A stretch of DNA of 7,288 bases from Flavobacteriales bacterium (GCA_027008965.1 JALVDN010000358.1:1-7288), one strand, 5' to 3'. Positions 1 to 6,631 are shown, numbered from the stretch's first letter. Notes: generated from the letters alone by a model not told the origin. Numbers and translations are program-made.

Positions 1-444
1 TTTTTTTCTTTTATCATCTAATATTTTAACCAGATAACCCGGATTCTCCCTGTATGCCATTGCCCTATGGTCAGAAGGGCGCATGGATGCAAATTTTTCC
101 ATCCATTGCTTGCTTTCTTCATATTTTCCGTTGGCTTTCAACATTTGGGCATAACGGAAAAATACTTCTGGGTCATCGGTTTTATCAACAATTTTGGAGT
201 AATAATGCTCCGCTTTTTTACTGTCAAAAATCATGAAGTATGCATCGGCGGCTTTTCTGTAAACATAATCCGAAGCATGCCCTTTTTCAATGGCTTTTTC
301 ATAAGTTTCGGCGGCCTTGACATATTCGAGGTTTTCAAAATATTTGTCCGCCTTTTTCACCAACGCACTTTTTTTGACTTCTTGTGCGTTAAGACTGATG
401 ATTCCCAAGAAAAAGAGAAGAGTGAATGCGTATATTCTTTTCAT
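1..444 (-). CDS. TPR-containing OmpA-family-type envelope protein, N-terminal part (cut by window edge)
   Basis: The frame is open from an ATG at 442-444 to the left edge, giving the first 148 residues with no stop. Residues 1-20 form a signal peptide (hydrophobic core, cleavage likely after LNA before QE). Residues 25-125 read as helical TPR-like repeats, with A/Y/G spacing such as KAAETYEKAIEKG near 44-56 and YAQMLKANGKYEES near 98-111. The segment ending YRENPGYLVKI (131-141) resembles the junction that, in Bacteroidota proteins of this type, leads into PD40 (WD40-like) propeller repeats and then a C-terminal OmpA peptidoglycan-binding domain. Those later domains lie outside the window, so the OmpA assignment is inferred from the N-terminus and from its place after a PorP/SprF gene. 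It starts 12 nt after the porP-like stop and is very probably co-transcribed. The likely location is periplasm or outer membrane, tethering the T9SS-associated barrel to peptidoglycan as PorE-type proteins do. A plain TPR protein is the main alternative. Confidence 0.75.
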   Translation of the reverse strand, partial: MKRIYAFTLLFFLGIISLNAQEVKKSALVKKADKYFENLEYVKAAETYEKAIEKGHASDYVYRKAADAYFMIFDSKKAEHYYSKIVDKTDDPEVFFRYAQMLKANGKYEESKQWMEKFASMRPSDHRAMAYRENPGYLVKILDDKRKK

Positions 445-456
445 AATAGATTTTTT

Positions 457-1371
457 TTAGAAGTAAATAGGTGATATTAAACGTTTTTTCTTGTATGGAA
501 TTTCAAAGTTTAGAAATACTTCGTGTGAATTGGGACTGTATAGACTCATGGATGATGTTGTACGGTCATAGGCATATCCCACCCTCAGATTTTCCGAAAT
601 CAAGAAATTGACCAATCCACTGAATGAATCGCCCACGCGGTACGACAAACCCACTTCAACTTTGTCATACATGAACAGATTGGCATTTAAACTTACAGCA
701 AAAGGAGATCCAATGGCTTGATAGGCCATAAAATTGGGTTTAAGTTTGAAATTGTTACTTAAGTCAAATACATAACCTCCGGCAAGAAAATAATGTATTG
801 CATTTCCTTGATCATAATTGGAGTTGAGAAGTTTATATCCTTGTGTATTGAGGTTAGGGGCACTTAAAGAAATATAATATTTGTCTGAATAGAAAAATAA
901 TCCCGCCCCGTATGTGATTCCGGTTTCATCCAAAGCTTGTGCAAGTAAAGGGTCATTGGGATGAATAACAACCAATGAAGGCAGGTCCACGTTCAAAAAA
1001 TTGGCCCCTACATTTAATCCGAAAGCCAAATTATTTCCTTTGCCCAATTCAAGTGTGTATGAATAATCCAATTTAACACCGGTTTGATCCACCGGCCCGA
1101 ATTGGTCTTTTAAAGCGGATAACCCTATTCCCATTTGTTGACCCATCCGGGAATGGACATTGAAAGTAAAGGTTTCCGGATGCCCGGCTTGACCCACCCA
1201 TTGGGTTCTGTATAAAATTCCACCTGCCAACCCGTTTTTTATTCCTGCATAAGCAGGGTTAACCATATTCATGTTATACATAAACTGGGTATAATGAGGT
1301 GCTTGTTGTGCATATATGCTTGCTGACAAGAATGAAAGCGCAACTAAAATAATGGAGAAATATCTTTTCAT
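457..1371 (-). CDS. PorP/SprF-family type IX secretion system outer-membrane protein
   Basis: The product has 304 residues, a usual length for the family. Residues 1-21 are a signal peptide ending SIYA before QQ. The family hallmark follows at once: PHYTQFMYNMNMVNPAYAG (25-43), then an RTQWVG motif (55-60). The rest is alternating amphipathic strands expected of an outer-membrane beta-barrel, e.g. VGLSYRVGDSFSGLVNF near 240-256 and LRVGYAYDRTT. Members of the family include PorP of Porphyromonas gingivalis and SprF of Flavobacterium johnsoniae; SprF-like paralogues are needed for secretion or attachment of particular type B cargo proteins. Its position 17 nt downstream of a CHU_C-domain cargo gene suggests it serves that cargo. 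I give no symbol because Bacteroidota genomes carry many paralogues and the core porP cannot be told apart from the accessory ones here. The ATG at 1369-1371 is preferred because it directly precedes the signal peptide. Confidence 0.93.
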   Translation of the reverse strand: MKRYFSIILVALSFLSASIYAQQAPHYTQFMYNMNMVNPAYAGIKNGLAGGILYRTQWVGQAGHPETFTFNVHSRMGQQMGIGLSALKDQFGPVDQTGVKLDYSYTLELGKGNNLAFGLNVGANFLNVDLPSLVVIHPNDPLLAQALDETGITYGAGLFFYSDKYYISLSAPNLNTQGYKLLNSNYDQGNAIHYFLAGGYVFDLSNNFKLKPNFMAYQAIGSPFAVSLNANLFMYDKVEVGLSYRVGDSFSGLVNFLISENLRVGYAYDRTTSSMSLYSPNSHEVFLNFEIPYKKKRLISPIYF

Positions 1372-1379
1372 AATAGATT
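1364..1379 (-). repeat. 16-nt repeated start-codon context (second copy at 437-452)
   Basis: The 16-nt string CTTTTCATAATAGATT on the plus strand occurs exactly at 1364-1379 and at 437-452. In each case it spans the start codon of a minus-strand gene (porP-like and TPR/OmpA-like). Read on the coding strand it is AATCTATTATGAAAAG. The CHU_C gene start shares the inner 12 nt (2926-2937), and the barrel gene at 6477 shares TATTATGAAAA. There is no Shine-Dalgarno sequence. An A sits at -3 in all four, which fits the A-biased initiation regions known for Bacteroidota. It could be a translation-initiation preference or the trace of gene or leader duplication within the operon. Confidence 0.5.
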
Positions 1380-1388
1380 GTTTTTGAT

Positions 1389-2933
1389 TTATTTAATGAT
1401 GAATACCCATCCTGTTTTTTTACTTCCGTCATTCAATTGTACTACATAAAAATATGCGGCCGCGGGTAATTCTTTTCCGTTCATATTTTGTCCGTGCCAC
1501 TCATCTTTATAACCGTCTGTTTTTTCAAAAACTTTGCTTCCCCAACGGTTGAATATTTCAATTTTGTCTATACCATACTTTCCATCCAGAAAATCTAAAA
1601 CAAAACTGTCATTATTTCCATCTCCATTGGGTGTAATGGCTTCAGGCATCACACATGCCGCATTGACATAATGCTCAACGTTTATTTCATCCATCATTGA
1701 ACAATCACCGGATGAAACCTCCACGGAATAAGTTCCGGGTTCACTTGTAGTATAGGTGGCATTGGTTGCCCCTTGTATAGGTTGTCCGTCTTTATACCAT
1801 TGATAATTAGGAGGTGTTGTAAATTGATCTATATTTGAAGGCGTAGCGTCCAATATAACTTCTTCATTTTTACAGAAGAAAATATCATCACCCAAATCCA
1901 CTTGAGGAACCGGAACCACAACTACTTGGGCTTCGTCATATTCTGTAACGGTCAAACCATTACAATCAGTAAAAGTAACTTCCACCGTATAAGGCCCCAA
2001 ATCACCGTCCAAAGGAACCACCAATGAATCGGCGGTTGCGCCGGGAACTACATTACGGTTGGAATCATACCAGGTAATCGTAACCTGACCGGAAGGTCTA
2101 AACCTCCATCCTTCGGGATTGGTTAAACTGTCAATGGCCCAAGCACTGGTATTTCTGTTAATATTGGAAGAAGGAGTACTATTATCTCCCGGATAAGCAT
2201 AGCAACTGGCATCGGCATTTTGAACACCGATAACTGCACGGCCACCGTTCCAGGTATTACAAACCGGTTTGTGTTTTATTTGCACATCAATAACATTTGT
2301 TCCTTCATATAAAATAATTTGCTGTGATGTAAGCAAAGTTGTACAATCAAATTGTGGCAATTCATGATAAGTGATTATGAATTGACGGTTGGGAGCCGTA
2401 CCTCTTAACTCATATTTCATCTCGGATAGACCTTGAATTCTAATTCCTGCATGTATATCATGATAGGCTCCGTAAATGGCCGAATAAGAATCTCCGGTTG
2501 AAGAATCATAATATGGCAATGTTACATCGGGAATCAATTGGTTGGCGGCAATACTCCAATCATCATATTCTCCTGCAATAGAACCTTCAAAAATTATATC
2601 TCCATTGGACCCCACCACAACTTGAGTATAAGTTTCACCGTAAAAAGAAAAAGGGAATCCAATGGGAATTATATCCGAATATCTATCATCAATAGACAGC
2701 GGAGTTCCATTTTGAAGAACGTCTTGTGCATTTGAGAAGTCACTGTCATAGTGAGGAAGAATGGATTCCACCACATAACTTCCCGTTAGAAACGAATTGA
2801 TATTTGTTCTAATGACCCCGTATTGTTCATTATCACATACAGTGTCATTGAATGCTTCAACATGTTGAGCTTGTGTTGGTAAAAGAAAAAGCGTCAACAA
2901 AAAAAGCATTACCTGATAAGTAGTTCTTTTCAT
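1389..2933 (-). CDS. T9SS-secreted surface protein with gliding-motility-associated C-terminal (CHU_C, type B) domain
   Basis: The product has 514 residues from the ATG at 2931-2933. Residues 1-23 form a signal peptide (MKRTTYQVML start, cleavage near TQA/Q). Residues about 80-280 form a domain often seen in CHU_C proteins, with FSFYGETYTQVVVGSNG (96-112), a GTAPNRQFIITY strand (178-189), and WNGGRAVIGVQNADASC (228-244). Residues about 281-341 and 345-425 look like Ig/PKD-type beta-sandwich repeats; the second has C354 and C411 as a possible disulfide. Residues about 428-514 are the type B sorting domain, with ITPNGDGNND (433-442), FNRWG (461-465), W479-H-G and a closing GWVFIIK. Such domains direct export across the outer membrane by the T9SS. 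The function of the exposed part is unknown; adhesion or a structural surface role is a guess. An upstream in-frame ATG at 2982-2984 would add 17 residues before the signal peptide. It is rejected because the best promoter element lies downstream of it, at 2954-2961. Confidence 0.9.
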   Translation of the reverse strand: MKRTTYQVMLFLLTLFLLPTQAQHVEAFNDTVCDNEQYGVIRTNINSFLTGSYVVESILPHYDSDFSNAQDVLQNGTPLSIDDRYSDIIPIGFPFSFYGETYTQVVVGSNGDIIFEGSIAGEYDDWSIAANQLIPDVTLPYYDSSTGDSYSAIYGAYHDIHAGIRIQGLSEMKYELRGTAPNRQFIITYHELPQFDCTTLLTSQQIILYEGTNVIDVQIKHKPVCNTWNGGRAVIGVQNADASCYAYPGDNSTPSSNINRNTSAWAIDSLTNPEGWRFRPSGQVTITWYDSNRNVVPGATADSLVVPLDGDLGPYTVEVTFTDCNGLTVTEYDEAQVVVVPVPQVDLGDDIFFCKNEEVILDATPSNIDQFTTPPNYQWYKDGQPIQGATNATYTTSEPGTYSVEVSSGDCSMMDEINVEHYVNAACVMPEAITPNGDGNNDSFVLDFLDGKYGIDKIEIFNRWGSKVFEKTDGYKDEWHGQNMNGKELPAAAYFYVVQLNDGSKKTGWVFIIK

Positions 2934-2953
2934 AATACTATTTGTTTTAATGA

Positions 2954-2961
2954 CAAATATA
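2954..2961 (-). promoter_or_regulatory. Promoter -7 element (TATATTTG) for the CHU_C-porP-ompA operon
   Basis: On the minus strand these bases read TATATTTG, an exact match to the Bacteroidota -7 consensus TAnnTTTG. The G lies about 20 nt upstream of the ATG at 2933, leaving a very short leader. I see no good TTTG or TTG at the expected -33 distance; the region there reads roughly CAGTGG, so the upstream half is weak. No other room for a promoter exists inside the operon, since the two internal gaps are 17 and 12 nt. The three genes therefore probably depend on this one. Confidence 0.6.
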
Positions 2962-3027
2962 AAAAAAACTTTAATTAATCCCACTGATTGATTAAATATT
3001 TCTTAAACCTGAAACCTAAAAAATTCA

Positions 3028-3061
3028 TTTCACTTCGAAAGAGAATTTAAATACATTTTTG
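3028..3061 (+). promoter_or_regulatory. Tentative promoter for the protease-lipoprotein pair
   Basis: TTTC at 3028-3031 is followed after 20 nt by TACATTTT at 3052-3059, with a G at 3061. This is a one-mismatch version of TTTG-N20-TAnnTTTG. It ends about 16 nt before the ATG at 3078, a spacing similar to the other promoters in this window. It would be divergent from the CHU_C operon promoter across the 144-nt intergenic region. The match is imperfect and the background is very A/T-rich. Confidence 0.35.
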
Positions 3062-3077
3062 TATATTGGCATGATTT

Positions 3078-5204
3078 ATGAATCGGCGAATTATTCACTT
3101 TAAAAAACTTTGGAATTTTATGAAACGAAACTGGAAAATTATCCTGCCGCTCGTATTGATTTCATTAGGATTATTCACTTTTTTTAAAATTCGATCCGAA
3201 CAATCAACCGAAAAAGAGAAATACACTTTGGGGGCCATGACTTACATTCTTGAAAACTTTCATTTTTCTCCAAGAAAGATCAATAACTCCCTCTCTGAAC
3301 AGCTCTTTAAGGAATATCTCAAAAGAATAGATCCTTCCAAGCGTTATTTTCTTCAATCTGATATTGATTCCTTGTCTAAATATAAGTATGACCTTGACAA
3401 TCAAATTCGAGAACTAAGGTTTGATTTTTTTAATAAATCATTTGAAATCCTGATGAAAAGACAAGCTTTGGCCCAACGTCATTTTGAAGACTTGATAAAA
3501 CAACCGTTGGACCTTAGTACAAAGGATTCTATCGTCTTGGAATATGACAAAATACCCTTTCCTCAAGATGAAAAAGCACTGAAAGAGCGGTGGAAAAAAT
3601 TTTTAAAATATTCCATTCTCACAGATATAGCACAACAAATGGAGGCTGAGAAAGATTCGGCGAAGAAAAAAACAGATATTGAACTTTATAATTCAGGCGT
3701 AAAAACAATAAAAAAGAATTTCTCACAATATTTTGAAAACTTAAATGAACTTACACGTGAAGACTACCTGGCCGTTTATCTCAATACTTTAGCCGAATTA
3801 TTTGATCCACATACCAATTATTTTAAACCTGCTGACAAAGAACGTTTTGACACAAGCATGTCCGGCTCATTTGAGGGCATTGGAGCCCGTCTGCAAAAAG
3901 AAGGAGCCTACACCAAAATTGTAGAGTTGATACCCGGTGGGCCCGCATGGAGAGGAAAAAAACTGGAGGTGGGTGATATCATTTTAAAAGTTCGGCAGGA
4001 AAATGAAAATGAACCTGTGGATGTGGTGGGAATGCGTCTTGAAAAAATAGTAAAACTCATTAAAGGCAAGAAAGGAACTACCGTTTATTTGACAGTCAAA
4101 AAATTAAATGGAAAAATAGTGGAGATTTCCATTGTGAGGGACAAAGTCATTCTGGAAGAAACCTTTGCGAAATCGCTTATTATTAAAAAAGACAATTTTA
4201 AAATCGGATATACGTATCTACCCAAATTTTATCATAATTTCCAATTGGAAAATGACCGCAATTCCGCATCGGACATCAAAAAAGAGTTGGAAAAACTGAA
4301 AGAAAACGATGTTTACGGACTTATTTTGGATTTGCGAAACAACGGCGGAGGTTCTTTGAGGGATGTGATTGATATTGCAGGCTATTTTATTAAGAAAGGG
4401 CCTGTGGTTCAAGTGCAAAACCGCGACAAAACCCGCAGGGTTTTCAAAGACCCCGATAGTGATATTGTTTGGGAGAAACCTGTGGTGGTCTTAGTAAATG
4501 AAATGTCTGCCTCGGCATCCGAAATTTTAGCTGCCGCATTGCAAGACTATAAAAGAGCTATCATCATTGGCGGCAAACAAACCTATGGTAAAGGGACGGT
4601 ACAAAAATTTGTAGACCTGTCTCAAATCAGCCGGAGGAATGATTTGGGAGATCTGGGTTCACTTAAATGGACCACGCAGAAATTTTTCAGAATAAACGGG
4701 AGTTCCACACAAAAAAAAGGAGTTCAATCGGATATTGATCTACCCGATAAATACCGGTATATTAAATTCGGTGAAAAAGATCAGCCCAATGCCCTGCCCT
4801 TTTCAACTATTGATCCTGCGGAATATACCATTTGGAACGGCTATGAAAATTATAATGAGACCATTGAAAAAATAAAACAAATCACCGATACTATGACCAT
4901 TTTCAAAAATATCACGCTTCTTGCCAAATGGTTTAAAGCCAATAGTGAACGACATATTTACCCATTAAACAAAAAAGATTTTTTGGCTTTTGTTGAGAAA
5001 AATAACAATCAAGCCGATTATTTGGACAGCATCACACAATATGAAAACCATCTTGTTTTTTCGGCCTTGCCTCAAGATACGATCAACAAACAAAATGATA
5101 CAATTTTCAAGGAAAAACAAAAACGGTGGATTGAAGAACTGAAAAAAGATCCGTATTTAAGCATAGCCGTTGAGACGGTTAAAAATCTAAAACTGCGGAA
5201 ATGA
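3078..5204 (+). CDS. prc: Tail-specific (carboxy-terminal processing) protease, S41A family, membrane-anchored
   Basis: This 708-residue protein matches the length of Bacteroidota Prc/Tsp-type proteases. A basic N-terminus precedes one membrane segment or uncleaved signal at about 20-37 (IILPLVLISLGLFTFF). Residues 48-240 form the helical N-terminal domain. A PDZ domain at about 255-350 contains GSFEGIGARLQ (263-273) and VGDIILKV (298-305). The S41 protease domain at about 375-560 carries GLILDLRNNGGGSL (414-427), NEMSASASEILAAALQDY (474-491) and TYGKGTVQ (502-509). By alignment to E. coli Prc from memory, the catalytic residues are Ser479 (middle serine of SASAS), Lys505 and Gln509, all present. 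A helical C-terminal region follows, as in Prc. It should act in the periplasm, degrading or trimming envelope proteins from their C-termini. ATG 3078 gives 14 extra residues before a second ATG at 3120 (MKRNWK); either keeps the membrane anchor. The stop overlaps the next start (ATGA), implying coupled translation. Confidence 0.93.
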   Translation: MNRRIIHFKKLWNFMKRNWKIILPLVLISLGLFTFFKIRSEQSTEKEKYTLGAMTYILENFHFSPRKINNSLSEQLFKEYLKRIDPSKRYFLQSDIDSLSKYKYDLDNQIRELRFDFFNKSFEILMKRQALAQRHFEDLIKQPLDLSTKDSIVLEYDKIPFPQDEKALKERWKKFLKYSILTDIAQQMEAEKDSAKKKTDIELYNSGVKTIKKNFSQYFENLNELTREDYLAVYLNTLAELFDPHTNYFKPADKERFDTSMSGSFEGIGARLQKEGAYTKIVELIPGGPAWRGKKLEVGDIILKVRQENENEPVDVVGMRLEKIVKLIKGKKGTTVYLTVKKLNGKIVEISIVRDKVILEETFAKSLIIKKDNFKIGYTYLPKFYHNFQLENDRNSASDIKKELEKLKENDVYGLILDLRNNGGGSLRDVIDIAGYFIKKGPVVQVQNRDKTRRVFKDPDSDIVWEKPVVVLVNEMSASASEILAAALQDYKRAIIIGGKQTYGKGTVQKFVDLSQISRRNDLGDLGSLKWTTQKFFRINGSSTQKKGVQSDIDLPDKYRYIKFGEKDQPNALPFSTIDPAEYTIWNGYENYNETIEKIKQITDTMTIFKNITLLAKWFKANSERHIYPLNKKDFLAFVEKNNNQADYLDSITQYENHLVFSALPQDTINKQNDTIFKEKQKRWIEELKKDPYLSIAVETVKNLKLRK

Positions 5205-5626
5205 GAATTTCAATCATAAACGTAATAATTTTTTCTATTATTTTTTTATCTAACGGATGTAAAAAAAACGCTATAAAAAATCCTTATTTGGAAGAAATTT
5301 CCTTCCGCGTAGAAATTAACCTGGATTTACCTCAATATGAAAGTCTTCAATATGCGGGTTCGGCCATTTATATTCCAAACGGTGGCATCAAAGGCGTTTT
5401 TCTCATTAACAACGGAAGTACCATTTTGGCCTTTGAAGCGTCGGATCCCAATCATTACCCAAATGATTGCTCCAAAATGACATTAAACGGTTTGACTTGT
5501 ACATGTTCTTGTGAACAAAATAAATATTCGCTAAGCACAGGGCAACCCATAACCGACGGACTTTCTTATTCCATGAAACCTTATCATATTTCAAGAAATG
5601 GAAATATTCTGAGCATTTACAATTAA
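5201..5626 (+). CDS. Small lipoprotein with degenerate Rieske-like domain, function unknown
   Basis: The product has 141 residues. A signal peptide with lipobox LSNGC predicts lipidation at Cys20, so it is an envelope lipoprotein. The mature part looks like a Rieske fold of the type seen in other flavobacterial lipoproteins: NGGIKGVFLINNGSTILAFEA (60-80), a box-1-like ASDPNHYPNDC (80-90), a box-2-like CTCSCEQNKYSLSTGQ (100-115), then YSMKPYHIS and NGNILSIYN at the end. Placed by eye on the cytochrome bc1 Rieske pattern, Cys102 is the only cluster ligand kept. The other ligand positions read Asp82, Asn84 and Glu105, while the disulfide pair is kept as Cys90 and Cys104. It therefore probably does not bind a 2Fe-2S cluster. 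It overlaps the protease stop by 4 nt (ATGA), so the two are co-translated. A role with the protease, as adaptor or substrate, is only a guess. The Rieske relationship is my inference from pattern and may be wrong in detail; that the gene is real and encodes a lipoprotein is firm. Confidence 0.75.
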   Translation: MRISIINVIIFSIIFLSNGCKKNAIKNPYLEEISFRVEINLDLPQYESLQYAGSAIYIPNGGIKGVFLINNGSTILAFEASDPNHYPNDCSKMTLNGLTCTCSCEQNKYSLSTGQPITDGLSYSMKPYHISRNGNILSIYN

Positions 5627-5628
5627 AA

Positions 5629-5659
5629 AAAGCCGTCCTCTACATTTGAGAACGGCTTT
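5629..5659. terminator. Bidirectional intrinsic terminator between convergent genes
   Basis: AAAGCCGTCCTC (5629-5640) pairs with GAGAACGGCTTT (5648-5659) around a 7-nt loop, forming a 12-bp stem with one C-A mismatch. On the minus strand it is followed by seven consecutive U (the A run at 5625-5631), a good terminator for the barrel gene ending at 5683. On the plus strand, the uridine-rich tail is only TTTATT, so it should be weaker for the protease-lipoprotein transcript. It starts 3 nt after the lipoprotein stop. Confidence 0.82.
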
Positions 5660-5682
5660 ATTCAAATATTTATGTATGTTTC

Positions 5683-6477
5683 TTACTTTATCCAGTAGGT
5701 TACGTTCACACTCAAAACATTGTGTTTGAGTTGTAAATCGTCCGGATTAAAATTGGGTTCTTGACTGAAATCGGGTGTAATATTATTAAACCCTTGTTCA
5801 TACTGAACTTGAATATTAAACTTATCCAATTTAAAACCAAGTCCGAGTGTTAATCCAAAGTCAAAAGACTTAAAATAGTCGGGAACAAAACCGGTTATGT
5901 CATCCGGTAAATCTTGATTTACCGAACCTCCGCTTACGGGTTGCAGATCAGTGTTATCACTAAAATCAAATGTAGTATTATCACTTAATGTCCCTTCCAC
6001 ATCAATATTTTCAACTCCACCGAGTGCATAGCTTAAATAAGGCCCGGCGATTAACTCAAACCCTCCCAAATCATATCCAAAATGGATAGGCATCTCTAAA
6101 TACCGATAAATAACACTCCAGTTTCCTTTGATATCTTTAATATCGTTGAACTTTTTCTTAAAACCATCCAAATCCACATTAAAACCTTTGTTTATATATT
6201 CTAAGCCGGTTTTGAAAAAGAAAGCATCAAATAAATCAATTTTAGTATCCACACCCACACGCCAATTCATTTTTTCAGCCGTAGGAATGTCATAGTCATC
6301 CAAATCAGTATCTCTAACATCAATATTCACATTGGTTGCCGTGAGTCCACCTTTTACACCAATATGAACCCTGTCCCAAAAGGCTTTGGCTGCCGCACTT
6401 TTCACAACGGATTCTTGCGCAAATGATACAGTCAATCCTGCAATTAAAATCAAAATAAATAATTTTACTTTTTTCAT
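5683..6477 (-). CDS. Outer-membrane beta-barrel protein (porin-family, OMP_b-brl_2 type)
   Basis: The product has 264 residues with a signal peptide at 1-20 (MKKVKLFILI start, cleavage after SFA before QE). After a short helical linker (21-35) come amphipathic strands typical of the small Bacteroidota barrel family related in fold to PorT. These include VHIGVKGGLT (37-46), NWRVGVDTKIDLFDAFFFKTGLEYI (71-95), YRYLEMPIHFGYDLGGFELIAGPYLSYALGG (124-154), FDFGLTLGLGFKLDKFNIQVQYEQGF (205-230) and a last strand NVLSVNVTYWIK ending the chain, as expected for barrel insertion. Two long acidic stretches (about 51-67 and 156-200) are probably surface loops. The specific function is unknown; family members are usually annotated only as porin family protein. 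It is monocistronic: its own promoter lies upstream and a terminator just downstream. The neighbouring genes give no functional hint. An alternative frame overlapping its 5' end (6320-6517) is a shadow. Confidence 0.88.
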   Translation of the reverse strand: MKKVKLFILILIAGLTVSFAQESVVKSAAAKAFWDRVHIGVKGGLTATNVNIDVRDTDLDDYDIPTAEKMNWRVGVDTKIDLFDAFFFKTGLEYINKGFNVDLDGFKKKFNDIKDIKGNWSVIYRYLEMPIHFGYDLGGFELIAGPYLSYALGGVENIDVEGTLSDNTTFDFSDNTDLQPVSGGSVNQDLPDDITGFVPDYFKSFDFGLTLGLGFKLDKFNIQVQYEQGFNNITPDFSQEPNFNPDDLQLKHNVLSVNVTYWIK

Positions 6478-6502
6478 AATATAAATTTTTAAGATTAAGA
6501 TA

Positions 6503-6533
6503 CAATGTAAATCTCAAATTTCATGCCGCCAAA
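6503..6533 (-). promoter_or_regulatory. Promoter for the beta-barrel gene
   Basis: On the minus strand, TTTG (6530-6533) is followed after 20 nt by TACATTG (6503-6509). This matches the Bacteroidota arrangement TTTG-N(about 20)-TAnnTTTG, except that the -7 element has one T fewer. The last G lies 25 nt upstream of the ATG at 6477. It has the clearest -33 element of the promoters in the window. Confidence 0.5.
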
Positions 6534-6549
6534 ATGGTTATTATTTTGG
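6529..6549. repeat. Inverted repeat CCAAAAT-N7-ATTTTGG, possible operator
   Basis: A perfect 7-bp inverted repeat with a 7-nt spacer (6536-6542) sits in the 182-nt divergent region. Its left arm covers the -33 element of the barrel promoter (6530-6533). Position and symmetry would suit a dimeric regulator, but arms this short in A/T-rich DNA can arise by chance. The rest of the region also holds short AT palindromes (6562-6573) and CATTC-TAT-GAATG (6582-6594) with no assigned role. Confidence 0.3.
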
Positions 6550-6631
6550 AATTGTTCTGAATTTTTATAAAAACCACTTTTCATTCTATGAATGGATAGT
6601 TTCATCTTTTAAAATACAATTGTAAAATTTT

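Noticed and set aside
67..474. Plus-strand open frame of 135 codons at the left edge
   Set aside because: It is antisense to the TPR/OmpA-type gene, whose signal peptide and TPR pattern are convincing. The plus-strand product is rich in F/H and has no domain or promoter. The shorter frame at 54-236 is rejected for the same reason.
2538..2735. Plus-strand 65-codon frame inside the CHU_C gene
   Set aside because: Antisense shadow of a conserved domain (the FSFYGETYTQVV region); no promoter element or recognisable product.
3071..3073. ATG at 3071 as the protease start
   Set aside because: That frame reaches a stop after ten codons; only 3078 and 3120 are in frame with the protease.
3204..4418. 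Minus-strand frames at 3204-3404 and 4218-4418
   Set aside because: Both lie antisense within the protease gene over its helical N-terminal and S41 domains; low-complexity products with no start signals.
5406..5594. Minus-strand 62-codon frame opposite the lipoprotein gene
   Set aside because: Antisense shadow; the plus-strand frame has a lipobox and the ATGA overlap, this one has nothing supporting it.
6320..6517. Minus-strand 65-codon frame starting upstream of the barrel gene
   Set aside because: Out-of-frame overlap with the barrel signal peptide and first strand. Its start at 6517 lies upstream of the -7 element at 6503-6509, so the likely transcript would not contain it.
6562..6594. 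Short palindromes (AT-palindrome at 6562-6573 and CATTC-TAT-GAATG at 6582-6594) as operators
   Set aside because: Arms are 5-6 bp in A/T-rich DNA and do not coincide with a promoter element; chance occurrence is likely.
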